DNA of 64,000 nt from Amoeboaphelidium protococcarum. Taxonomy: Eukaryota; Aphelidiomycota; Aphelidea. The stretch covers positions 2,106,273 through 2,170,272 of the forward strand of contig JALECJ010000254.1 in the NCBI GenBank assembly GCA_023515745.1. The letters run 5' to 3'. The notes below the pieces were generated by a model. That model searched no databases. It was not told the origin of the DNA and worked only from the letters and a program-made list of their open reading frames with translations. Positions within the stretch are counted from its first letter, which is position 1; each line of letters opens with the position of its first letter. A program made the position numbers and the translations under genes. Shown here piece after piece: positions 27,844 through 39,462 of the stretch.

Positions 27844-29394
27844 TCATTACTTTATGGCAGAGAAAAAATTACCCAAGTTCTTTTACTAGCCACCGTTCGA
27901 TGTTAAGGATGGGTACATGATTGACCAATTTCTTAATAGACACTCGAATCTTTGTAGAATCTGCTTACAATCAGATTTTACAACATCAGTTCCTTTGCAA
28001 TCATTAATACGAGAGTTCATGTACTTGATACGATCAATCAATTTACTGACTGAAGCACCCTGCTGAGTGAGATCAAGATTCTACCAGCACAATTTGAGCT
28101 TTCGTAATAGTTTCACATAATCGAATTCAGAACCAGACGAGAACTTGTACTCATTTAGACGCGTAAACGCTAGTAACGGCGATATAATACTTCTTTTAGT
28201 GCGTAAATGGTTAATATCACAGGCACCGTTGATAGTACATAACTGTTGAAACAGATTCATAATTTCCAAATCACATTCCCACAAGTACACTTCACCAGAA
28301 AGCAGAGTTATTAGCGATTTCACCAACTGAGAGTCAACAGCGTTACTCTTACAAACAATTAGAGTGATGGATAGCAATGCTTTGAAATGCAATTTCCATT
28401 CAGGAGGCAAAAGCTAACGCTGAGGCAATTCAACTTGACCAATATCCGCGTCAATCTTGATACAGTTATTCTTATCATCCAAAGAGCCAATGAATCCCAT
28501 CAAAGTGAAACACACAAGCAGATACTAAACGTCTAATTACATCAAACCATACTCAGATAAAATTTTCACGCATTACAGAGCTCCATATCTAACTGCAGCA
28601 GACGAATGAAATACGGCTAGATAAACTATCACTTTGCATGCAGGCGTATCAGGACAATAATAACCGCTCTTTAGCTGACTTGACAAAAAGTCGGACGCAA
28701 ATAAAGTATCAAGCTGGTTGTGTGAAATGCTCCATCTGAACGCGTCGGCAACTTCTCCCTGAGTGGAGGAACTATTCATCAATCCAATTAAATATTCAGC
28801 GTTCCACTCTGGAAGAGAATAAGATCTGAACGCATAAACTAGCTTAGCATCAATTTGACTAACACTAACGATAGACTCCTTCACAACATCATGCGTTAAA
28901 GTGGGAACAGCATCAGAAGTACATTAGCTAATTTCATTCAGTCGCTTCCTGTTTGCAGTGTTACCAATCTGAACTGCAGATTTCAACTTTTCATACCCAA
29001 TCCTCGACCGCTTCTCCTTCTGCTGCACTAGAGTGTTCAGAAACGATAAATCCGCAGACGTTTCAGTCGCGTCATCTCCATCGCCCGGCTTGCTGCGTTT
29101 CAGATTCTGCAGCGATGTCTGCTGAGGGAGACTATGAGGATTCACGCGTGTGGATGACCGTCTACGTGACTCTGATAATGAGCTCTACTGCATGAAAGAC
29201 GGCACTTCAGATAGTACTTGATCAACAGTTCTTGATCGACTAAAATCAAATTACAGTTCCTATCCAGTTTCCTCATCTTCTTTCTCCTACTGAGCACCTT
29301 TTAGGAAAGCCACTGGAGCACTCAGCTCGTCATCTTCGTCGTCAGAGCTGATAATATTTCGCTTACCCGACTTTAGGGTATCCCCAGCTTACAT
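27844..29394 (-). CDS. Unidentified helical protein (516 aa)
   Basis: A continuous 516-residue frame that I do not recognise. Residues 1-150 are acidic and low complexity: SSDDEDDELSAP near the start, then basic Ser/Arg stretches, a nuclear-type layout. From ~170 to the end it looks like a globular all-helical domain with regular Leu spacing, for example FKALLSITLIVC, LVKSLITLLSGE and LLRKLKLCW. The later half has several cysteines but no zinc spacing. The acidic head plus helical tail recalls accessory factors of SMC or replication complexes, but that is only an impression. Codon use, including TAR as Gln, matches its neighbours. The stop is TGA at 27846-27844. Confidence 0.75.
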
Positions 29395-30484
29395 TTGTAC
29401 TTTATTAGAGATGAAAACGTTTTCTTTCATGTTATCAATGTGATATATTTATGTTCAAAGTAGGCAGGATGGTAACAGGTAGAACAACACACTGTTACTA
29501 TCAGCTTCAGTCAGTCGAGCGGCTCTCCGTTTCAACAAAATAATGTTTTCGAAATTGCTGAAAAGAAGAGAGCGACTCTGAAAGGAATGTTTCAGGAACG
29601 CTCGGTAACGCGAAAAAATAGATGTAGTTATGCGCTACGATTCTGTCGATAGCAAAACCAGATATTCATTACACTTTGTCGAACTGAATGAGGCCTTCGC
29701 TGAACGATATGCGCACACTTGTTTATTCTTACTTTGCTGGCGTTAATACAAGTGCTTGCGCAGTCGCGTATATCAGTCCTAGAACATTTGGTTGTTAGTC
29801 CATTAATCTATATGGATCCGATACATATTGCAGGTCATTCGCGAAAGTGTATTCTATTTTAGGCTGAACTACATTACTTATTTATATATACAGAGGTGGC
29901 TATCATCATTTTCCTTTCCTGGCTCCACAATTGGCACTGGTTAAATTGTTGTACAAAAGAGGAATTGAACTTCCACTGATGGTTGTTCGGCCATTGCTCT
30001 TCGGAAAACGTCGGTCTATCTACTTCTCTCCACGGCAACATTGGCGCATTGGTTTCCTTATGGCTATCCCTTGTAACATTCTCGTACACATTCCTTCAGT
30101 ACGAAGCAAACGTACGGCATTGTAGGATTGCTCCGGTGTAAACGCAAACTGACCTTCCACTGGTTTGCTCTAAAAGGAAATCTCCGAAGACCTCATTCAC
30201 GCCGCACAACATCATTTCCACATATCTATGTCTTGCTGATCATCATCGCCTTGGGCCTTTAACCGTACCTTCATTCTTTCAACCATACGAACTATGTTAT
30301 TTCAACATACACCAATAGTGTATGCGTATGGACGCGTCAGTATCCTAGAAATAAACAGGGACCAGGAGCACCGCAAAGGATTGAGAATAGCTCAACACGC
30401 AGGACCATCCAGTGCTGATAACGTAATAATTTACACAGCCCCAAAGTCATCAGTCAACTTTGACAGAGCGAATACCATAAGAAA
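29395..30484. other. Gene-poor stretch downstream of a transposase remnant
   Basis: No intact gene. A minus-strand frame of 96 codons (30196-29906) and other short frames overlap here, but none shows a domain. They may be decayed downstream parts of the KDZ-type element at 30485-30904. Confidence 0.35.
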
Positions 30485-30904
30485 TCATAGAATTGCTCCG
30501 ATTGCACGCGCTGCACTACAGAGATTCTTAGTAATGTAACCAAAATTCCATATAACAGACCAGAGGCTCTCCATCAAGTCACCAGCAGTTTTGCCGGACC
30601 AGAGAGATAATTTACTAGAAAATTTAGCTTGACACTAACTTTAATGCGCGTAAAGATGCAAAGCAGGTACCAATACATTTATATCAATGAGATCAGTCTT
30701 GTCAATCCTACGCGCCAAGTTCACCACCCACTCGCATCTGACATAAGGATGATGGCGCCATGAATGGTATAACGAATTTCTCGCCCTTGATTTAGCATCT
30801 ATACACTTCTTGCTTAATGCCAAATGTTAAATAAGTTTTTGATCAAAGCAATTACATACTGCTTCATATTTAACTTTCACGATTAAATACGCGTCCCAGA
30901 ACTG
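30485..30904 (-). pseudogene. KDZ-family transposase fragment
   Basis: About 139 open codons bounded by TGA on both sides. The core VLVPALHLYAHQSQCQAKFS, then GDLMESLWSVIWNFGYITK and RAIGAIL, follows the KDZ (Kyakuja-Dileera-Zisupton) transposase pattern. That pattern is a P-x-H-x-Y-x-H-x3-C-x5-S block, then a GExxERLWSxL block with the catalytic Glu, then TK-M---R---L. Here the usual DGE is AGD and the Glu survives in MESLW. The upstream two thirds of the protein and the start are missing and the frame breaks after RAIGAIL, so it is a dead fragment. KDZ elements are frequent in fungi and algae. Calling the family from memory of the motif is an inference. Confidence 0.6.
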
Positions 30905-31303
30905 TCATAACTTCAGCATGTTGGTAACCTTTACACTTTTTTTAGGCTGTAAGCAAGAGTTACCAAAATAATCCCATTCTAAATCTTTAAAAATTGTTTT
31001 ATTTTCTACCATACAAATCAGTCACTCAGACCCGGAGTACCCACAGCCAGAAATATTATACTAACAACTTCTCGATAGTCTTAAACACGTACTCATAAAA
31101 TTAATCTTTAAAAGTTCCCAAAAGGGACAAAGAGAGGCGATCGCTTATGGTAAAGTTAAGACGAGCGACCTCACAACAAGTCTCACCACGATTTTTAACG
31201 GTTTTCATCTCTATCATAACGCAACGGACGGAAGCTATATAACCTTATTGTCTGTATCAATCCATACTATTGTTATTCTACATATAAAATATAGACAGAA
31301 GAT
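30905..31303. other. Spacer upstream of TRM61
   Basis: AT-rich, no gene seen. It probably holds the TRM61 promoter and more remnants of the transposable element. Confidence 0.35.
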
Positions 31304-32218
<915 letters not shown>

Positions 32219-32560
32219 ATAGATTTGCTCTAAATTTAATTCAATTTGACTTTTTCACACTCTTATTGTTGTTAGTATTACCAGTGAGCTCCTTTACAAC
32301 CTGTAGATCTCTCAAGACAAAGAAGTATAGCAATGCCCACGCTACATGCTTTTGCACTGAATACTTTGTACAAATTAATGAATTTATATTCTTACCAGAA
32401 GTAACAAATATTACCACTTAAAAAACACTTTAGAGCTCTTACATCCAGTTTATTGCTGTCATTTCTCTTTTCAATTTGCGATTTTATCATCAAAACAAAG
32501 TAAAATTCGTTGTCCATCTTCCATCGAATCTAATCAGATTTAAATATTCAAAGTGATAAT
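32219..32560. other. Intergenic, nothing recognised
   Basis: AT-rich spacer between two plus-strand genes. No ORF with homology was seen. Confidence 0.35.
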
Positions 32561-33139
32561 ATGAACGCGTCAAAATTGAATTGGAATTAGTATTTCAGAT
32601 TAAAAAAGTAGCGGAATAGATTTAGGCCTATGGTGGGTATTCCGTCCTTTGCATTGGGAACTGGCGCAGTTGTGGGACTATATCCATTTAATCCAACGAC
32701 CCCTATTGTGGGTATTGATCCGGCGCTCATGGTGATGTTTGGTGCAATCGGTGCCGGTATCGCCTCGTATCAGCTGGGTGGAGCTTTATCAAGTTCGCTG
32801 TGGAGATGGTGGAATAGACGACTGGTGTCGTAGTATGACAAGATGGATAAGGATTTCTTTGGGAGGATCAAAACTTATCGTGCTGAACGCGCATAATCGC
32901 CGTATTTGACCACTATGGAAGGTACAACTAACGTGCTCAAATCGGGACTCAAGAATATCAAAAGCGGTAAAGACGCCACAACTTCTGAGCGTATGGCTGC
33001 CGATTACTATGGCGAGAGAGTGTCTAGTGTCAGCGGGTACAGGTAGTGGTTGCGTTAGCATCATAAATGGAACAAGGAGCACTTGGGCGAATAGGCTGCC
33101 AAGATTCGCGGTGTCAAATTGAATGAGCCTTTGAAGTGA
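32561..33139 (+). CDS. PAM17: Pam17-like subunit of the mitochondrial import motor
   Basis: A 192-residue inner-membrane protein of the presequence translocase-associated motor (TIM23/PAM), which helps pull proteins into the matrix. It starts with the family's WNQYFRLKKQRNRF. Two hydrophobic segments follow (~35-52 and ~60-85), with the IVGIDPALMVMFGAIGAG block between them. The conserved C-terminal block KMDKDFFGRIKTYRAER ... ADYYGERVSSVSGYRQWLRQH comes next. No separate presequence is obvious. Gln at YRQWL is TAG. Pam17 is best known from fungi, so it bears both on lineage and on the presence of a classical mitochondrion. Confidence 0.92.
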
Positions 33140-33405
33140 TTATATTTGATATTATTTAATAGATTTGGTAAATATGAACTATACATTTTTTAGGTGCAGT
33201 ATATTTTCATTTCGTCGATGTCAGTGATATCTACTGAACAACTTTGCGAATGAAAGTAATCCAGCATCACGCTTTGTCATCGTGTGGGATAGGCATAGAA
33301 TTGCCAGTGTTGCAAGACAGTTGATTTACCAAGTACAATGTATTTATCAAATCATAATTAAATTAGATATCAATTATTCAACATCGAAACTTCAGTGATA
33401 TACTA

Positions 33406-35532
33406 TCAAGGTCGACCTTAATACTACGACATATCAACGCCTTGAGTCAATTGTGCTTTCATGTCATTAAATGCCGTGCGATCTTCACCTGTCATTTGAT
33501 TGTTGGTCAATCGGTTTGTAAAGTCAGGTCCAAGCTGAGCAGCTACAAAGCCGTTGACACCAAACTCGCTTATTGCATGAGCTGTAGCACTATTAGACAG
33601 AGCCTGACCAGCAGGAGTCTATTCATTCATCTTGTCCATTTCTTGTTGAGAATAGCCAAGATCTTTAAGCATATCAGAATTCAAACGTTATGGTCCAACT
33701 TATGCCGGCATTGTGCTTGGTTATGCTCCTGCAGCAGGTTGACCTGGAGGAGCGGCACTTGGAGCCTACTATGGGCCAGCTTAATTCATCTGAAATGCAT
33801 TATCCGCCATGGACTTGACCGCAGGATTGGCATTCTGGAAGAAGTTCTGAGATCCTACTGCAGGCTGAGGAGCTTGAGTTTCAGCATTCCTCTAATTCAC
33901 AATACTAGGAGGGGCAACAATTCTTGAGATCTCCGGACGAGGTGGAGGCACCCTTTCCGTGAGTTAGGACTTGAGAGTATCGAATTTTTACCTCTCTTCC
34001 GATGACATTGTACCAGCCTGGAAATTTTTGTACGTCGCAGGACCAAGTTACTACGCAACGAATCCATCCCTACCATAGGTCTTAAGAGCCTCAGCAGCAG
34101 CACTTGCTGCCAACTTCTAGCCTTCTGGAGTAGCTGAATTCATTTTGTTCATATCCTCCGGACTATATCCCATTTCATTAAGCATACTTTAACTCAGTCT
34201 GTACGGACCGTACTCGACTTTTACTGAGTCGGGAGGAGCTTGAGCTGCAAGTTTCTACTATTCAGCAGTGTTAGGCATATTTTTGCCTTATTCAGACATA
34301 GTGTATTTGGTGTTGCTCAACATCAATAACTCAGGAGCTCCTATAGATTAGGTAAAATCCATAGCTGCGGGACCAGTTACTTCTCCTTATTGTGGATTGC
34401 CATTGGCAGTTTGTGCTGTAGGAGCTTAACCAATGGTAGCCACGTCTTAACCAGCTGGTACAGACTATTAAGCAACTGCAGGTGGAGCCTCTTCCGGAGC
34501 AGCAGCCGGCTGTGCACCAGGCTGTGGTGCAGAAACAGGTGCCTAAGGAGCAGGAGCAGCTGGTTGTGCACCAGTTTATGGTGCAGCAACAGAAGGAGCC
34601 TGAGGAGCAGCTGCTGAAGGTTAATTACTACCTGGCAGAGAGGCAGAAGCTCCCCATGCATCAGAAGGACCATTTACACCCTATGGCTGAGAAGGACCTG
34701 AAGGAGGAGTAGGATTACCAGCTGATGGAGCTTAAGGTGCACCGCCCTGACCCACTGGCTGCTAGCCAACTCCTTATTGAGTGAGAGACTGTTAGGAAAT
34801 TGACTAATCAGATCTTTCTTGTTACTGTTAAGCTGCTCGAGAAGCTCCATCGACAGGACCGCCTTAAGGCGCACCAGATACAGCACCACGCTAAGCCGTA
34901 TCCGTTTAGCCAGCTACGCCGCGATCCGCTTACCTTGACTAAGATTACACAGAATCACTCGCTTTTTAAGCCATACTAGCTTATTATTACTGCTACGAAG
35001 ACATGGATCCAGCCTGAGGAGCAGTGGGTCCAGAGGAACCTTATTACTTATTCTTTTGCCTTTCGGAATCTTTGGCAGCATCTGAAGCTTTCGTATCAGA
35101 TGGGGTGCTTGCTTTTTTCGGACCGTTGACAGCTTCCTTAGATTTTGCAGGAGCTGCAGGTTCACCACTATTAGAGCTAGACTTAGGAGGACCAGAAGTG
35201 CTTGCCTTAGAAGGACCTGGTGAGCCTTAACTAATAGAAGCCTTGGATTCTCTGGGTTAAGTGGACTTTTCGGGTTTTGAATTAGCACCTGCAGGCTTTG
35301 CATTGGCGCCAGAAGCTTTCGCGTTGGATCCAGCTGCCCCACCTTTAGGACCAGCGGATGCTCCAGACTTGCTACCGCCTTTTGCAGCACCAGCTTCCCT
35401 TTTAAATATCTCAACGCTCTTAGCTCCATCACTTGGCAGAATGTCACGCACTGGATATGCAGCGGACACCAGAATGAAGAATAGAAGCCAAACAGAAACC
35501 ACTTACACCAAAATTTAACTACGATTATACAT
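33406..35532 (-). CDS. Secreted Pro/Gln/Ala/Ser-rich protein with two ~80-aa modules, copy 2
   Basis: A 708-residue paralogue of copy 1 with the same layout: signal-type segment VSVWLLFFILVSAA, conserved YPVRDILPSDGAKSVEIFK, a low-complexity region, a Gln/Pro/Ala stalk (Ala-Pro-Gln repeats such as SAPQPGAQPAAA) and two modules (~445-525 and ~613-697). Similarity to copy 1 is patchy. The first ~50 residues, much of the stalk and the region from RIVAPPSIV to the stop are nearly the same. The low-complexity part (here GGAAGSNAKASGANAK) and the first module differ strongly. The ATG at 35532 is in the same place as in copy 1. The function is unknown; a structural or adhesive surface role is inference. 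Confidence 0.85.
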
Positions 35533-35740
35533 TGCAATCAAATACTATAAACAGAACACAATAGATTTAAATGTTGTAGCAGAAAGTAAAAGACATCGCA
35601 ACTACCATTCTAATGATACGCGTTCGACGCATGTTACAACAGCTTACGCTTGTGTCAGAACACAAGCCAATCGGAGGCAATTAGCATCGCACAAGCTGAC
35701 CCACGCCTAGAACAGTATGATCACACTCATACGGACAAAA
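35533..35740 (-). promoter_or_regulatory. Duplicated 5' flank (promoter candidate) of secreted repeat protein copy 2
   Basis: Read on the minus strand it matches 22388-22587, including the blocks gcctccgattggcttgtgtt and cgtatcattagaatggtag, with small indels. Confidence 0.55.
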
Positions 35741-36193
35741 AAGTATAATGTTAAAGCAGAGAAATTCTTGTATAAACTACTAACTATATGCAGGCTTTAA
35801 TATTGATATTATGGTATGCCGTATATCAATAATAACAAGACATTCAACAGTAAAACTGAGAGCATTTACTCGGAGGTGCAACCAAGCTCATTGGACAAGA
35901 GTGGGTCCAGTGCCAGAGTGGCCTGTGCACAAAGACACAAAGGTGATCACGCGATTTGGTACACTTGAAAATTAAAATTTGTAATTTGAAATCAAAATAG
36001 GACTAGATATAGAGAGATATTAAAACGCTATGATAAATTCGACTCAATAAATAATTTACTATCAATTAAAGTTTTATGTCTTTTAAGGGTGAAAGTTTAT
36101 ACATGGCGTCTACTCAACGCTTATTCTTTTACCTTTTGTGCTTAAGTGGTTGCGATATTTGGCTTTGAGAGATACAATAATTATTTTACTATT
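35741..36193. other. Divergent spacer, nothing recognised
   Basis: Spacer between secreted protein copy 2 and the RNA triphosphatase gene. A 30-codon frame at 36076 is too short and unsupported to call. Confidence 0.35.
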
Positions 36194-36994
36194 ATGAAGT
36201 GTATATTAGGAGAATCGCCGGCTGACCAAGTTGTTTAAGCCATCTTGGATTTTATATATGCCTACTTGGACTATCCAAATGTTGAGATTGAAGCCAGATT
36301 TGGCGTATTGATTGACAGACGGACGCGTCAACGATTGCGGTTGCCCATTGTGAATGAGGCCGTGTTGGATGATGAGATGAGCTAGGACATAAAGTTTGAA
36401 TCTAACATGCAGCTGGATCTTCATTAATAGTTTAATTAATTGCTCAATAAACGTGTCACTGAGACTTAGAAGGCTTTCACTGATGTTGGGAATGCTGATG
36501 CTGATAGCGGTGACAAACAAGACCAGCGAGTCAAATACAAGCACTTGAGGGAGATAGATGAAGTGTATCAAATTGCAGGCAACAATAAGGTTCGCGTGAC
36601 CAAAGATAAAGTCTCGGGGAAAGTGCTAAAGACTATTAAAAAGTAAAAGATTGATCAGATGCATATTCATGTACCATACTCTTAGTTCGATGTTAGAATA
36701 GCAGTCGCTACTGAAGACACTGCTCAGCTACCTGAAAATGCATCTTCTCTCCGCGCAGAGTCTGTTCGTTAGAAAGATCGTCTCTCTTACGTCTATGGAG
36801 ACGTGCAAGTTGATTTAACTCAAGTCACCAGTGATCAAGGACTTTTACACGAACTGGAGATGGAAATGTTGAATGTTGATTACTTGAAGAGTTAGAAGGC
36901 ACTGCGCGATAAATCTGAGCCTAATCAATTGTTTTCAAAGGTTCATACCTTCTATGAAAACATTCGGTCCATTTGCGCTGCTGCTCCTAATTGA
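36194..36994 (+). CDS. CET1: mRNA-capping RNA 5'-triphosphatase, Cet1 (tunnel) type
   Basis: Metal-dependent RNA triphosphatase (266 residues) that removes the gamma phosphate of nascent mRNA, the first step of capping in the nucleus. Motif A is VEIEARFGVLIDRRTRQRLRL, with the two metal-binding Glu in E-x-E. FESNMQLDLHQQFNQLLN follows, then KVRVTKDKVSGKVLKTIKK, a basic strand DVRIAVATE, RQKDRLSYVYGDVQVDLTQV and motif C HELEMEML, again E-x-E. This is the fungal/protist tunnel fold, not the cysteine phosphatase type used by animals and plants, so it speaks against an animal or plant. It is a minimal catalytic domain without the long N-terminal guanylyltransferase-binding part of yeast Cet1. Confidence 0.93.
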
Positions 36995-37076
36995 ACTTTA
37001 AAGCATCGAGTCACTATGTAACTGGTGGAGAAACAATTTGGGGTAATGTATTATTTACATTGTATTGCAATTGATT

Positions 37077-39266
37077 TCATTTTTGCGGTACCTTTTCAGT
37101 GGAAGTCATGGCTATATTCTGCTTGAAAAAGAACACATCGTCAGCTTCACTGTCACTCACCTCTTTCCACTACAGCCAATCGTCTGGGTCACTCTCAGTT
37201 GCCGGTGTCTTGCTCAGGTTATCCACACTAGCCTCGAAACTCTCCAGCGACTCCTTGACGGCGCGATTCTCAACTAGCATCAGCTTGCGTAATTTGACAC
37301 GTCCATACAGGCGACTCTTTTCAAATTTGTCACCAAACACGGTCGGTCCAAGTTCATCTACCAAAGTGACAATGTCCTTCTGAAGCTCGGATCTCATTCT
37401 ACGCAACTCCAGCAGCTATTTTAGACCTTTCTGAGATGACAGTGATAGATAGAGTGGCTTGATGGACTTCATGATATCAACTGCACTCTCGCCATATATG
37501 ATTGCAGCATAAGAGATCAAAGGCAGAGCATTCATAGTCAATACGAAAGACCAAAATGGAGAGCTCAATGGAAACAGTCCGCCGGTGTAATAGGATATCA
37601 AAGCAGCCCCAATAGAGTAGAGAACATAAATCGCCGGCACCATGACCAGAGCCACCATCAACTTCCATGTTGCGAGAACATCATTTCCAGCAATCTTTAC
37701 AGTGGATGCAGCCAATGCTTCCTCAGCTTTAATGGCAGATATGTACTCGGCAACGAACACTATTGGCAGATTGAATAGTACACCTGGCATAGCAATTATA
37801 GAAAGAAATGCCAACTTGGCGGATCTTATAATCAAAAGACGAGCCTGATGAACATAAAATGCTGCATAGTCCATGGGCACATTCTGATACCCTGCATACA
37901 CGAGTGGCGAGGCAATGTCAGACACTTGGTGATCTTTCAGACCCAAATTCTTCAACTGCTAGTTATAAAGTAAAACTTGTCTAGATACACGCTTCACCTC
38001 TGGGTGATCCTGCATCTTTATATATCCCTCGGCGAATCGTCTAGTCAATTCCAACTTTTGATGAGCAGTCAGTTCAATACTCTTTTCAGTAGCATAAATG
38101 TTATAATCCGCCTATTCCATATCACTGGAAGCACTAGACTACGTGCTTGTAACTACAGAGGCCTAATGTTATAACTGCTAATCAGAAGCAGTGGCGGATG
38201 GTGACCAAGTGTATAGGCGTCTTGCGGCTTGAATAACTTGTAACGCCTCCCAAGATGGTGCATTGACAGTGACACTTCTCAGGCTATTGTAAATGATCTA
38301 CATCAGAGCCTAGCAAGCCTCCTTCTTTATGTTCTTTCCCTCAGCACCTCCCTTAGAGGCACCGCTTTTGTACAAAGATATCAGGTCGGATGGTACAGTC
38401 AGCGGCTTGCCAAACTCTATGACTGCTCGAGATCTGAACTGATGCGGATGAAAGTAATGCAGTCCACATGGTACAATCTTCACATCAAGATTTGCATTGT
38501 CAGCCATCGCTCCAAGAGCCATTGAGCTTACGCCAGCCTTGAGAGGAAGCATCTCAGCTCTATCGTGACTGCCACCTTCAGGAAAAATACCAATACATTC
38601 GCCCTTGTTAAGTCGATCGTGAACTGCAGAATAGACTTGACTCTGATCAAGATGAGGCATAGTTTTAAAGGATAGCCCACCAGACGAAGATTTGGGGCCA
38701 TCATCATTGTTGTTAGTCACTATTTAACACTTTTGCAGCTTCTCTACCATCTTCGAGTCAAATGGGCGTACCAGTTCAAGCTCGGTGTCACTTAGAACGG
38801 CAGCAATTTCCGCAGCTTTACCATCAACCACAATAGATTCGGAAGGTTTCAGTTCTTGCGTAAACTTTGTACCCAATCCATAGACGTGCCTCAATTTTGC
38901 CTCCGCATCTTGAGAATCACCACTAATATTGTCACAGGGCAACATATAAATCCTACCTGTGCACTTTTTAGCATAATCTTGAGGTCGCGCCACTGGAATA
39001 GCATTAAGAGCTCGAGCCAAATTGCCAATATACTTTCTATCGCAAGTCTTCTTCGCAGCCAGAAATCCAATACGCCTAGGAGAATGCTTTAGAACCACCC
39101 ATGGATCGACAAACTGGTTCGCGTGAGGTGCAATGACAAAGATGACCGGACCTTCTTTTGGAATTAGATGGGAGCCTCTACTGTTTATCTCTCGAAAGAA
39201 AATACCAATAATTCTGGTAAATAGAAACACTGTAAAGTCGTACACCAAGTTTTTAAAATCTAACAT
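37077..39266 (-). CDS. GPT2: Glycerol-3-phosphate/DHAP acyltransferase, SCT1/GPT2 type
   Basis: ER membrane acyltransferase that makes lysophosphatidic acid, the first step of glycerolipid synthesis (729 residues). The N-terminal membrane segment VYDFTVFLFTRIIGIFFREI matches yeast Gpt2/Sct1. Catalytic motif I is HANQFVDPW (His ~46, Asp ~51); motif III is GIFPEGGSHDR (~224), followed by LPLKAGVSSMALGA and VPCGLHYFHPHQFRSRAV. Later come TVNAPSWEALQVIQAARRLY and at least three C-terminal membrane helices (~484-595). The whole order follows the fungal enzymes. An in-frame ATG 66 bases upstream (39332) would add 22 residues; I prefer 39266 because the family starts close to this point. The C-terminal tail is acidic. 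Confidence 0.94.
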
Positions 39267-39462
39267 GTTGATTTGATTGTTGATGCGGAGTAGCTTTCCT
39301 AATGAGAATGAATTGAAATGGCGACAGCGCATCGAGCCGCTTTGAAGATTGTGCGAGCGGTGAGTGAAACGCGCCCCTTATAATTTGTTTTTTTTTTTCA
39401 GAGTTACTTACTAAGTACTGTGGTGTAAAACGCGTCAAAATCTAAATTAATATATTCAGGAT

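Larger units (their letters stand above)
33406..35740 (-). repeat. Inverted segmental duplication, right arm
   Basis: Partner of 22388-24699. It includes the whole coding region and about 200 bases of 5' flank; similarity fades upstream near 35740 and ends just past the stop codon. Confidence 0.85.

Noticed and set aside
29906-30196. Minus-strand ORF of 96 codons starting MRSSEISF
   Set aside because: No family recognised and the flanking frames are broken; possibly decayed transposon sequence, so not listed as a gene.
30294-30632. Plus-strand ORF of about 112 codons
   Set aside because: It has no domain or signal peptide and partly overlaps the minus-strand transposase remnant; an ORF of this length is expected by chance when TGA is the only stop.
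34914-35537. 207-codon minus-strand frame starting MQCIIVVKF
   Set aside because: It overlaps the secreted protein copy 2 in a different frame; comparison with copy 1 shows that the other frame is the coding one.
36076-36168. 30-codon ORF upstream of the RNA triphosphatase
   Set aside because: Too short, no conserved start context; at most a uORF.
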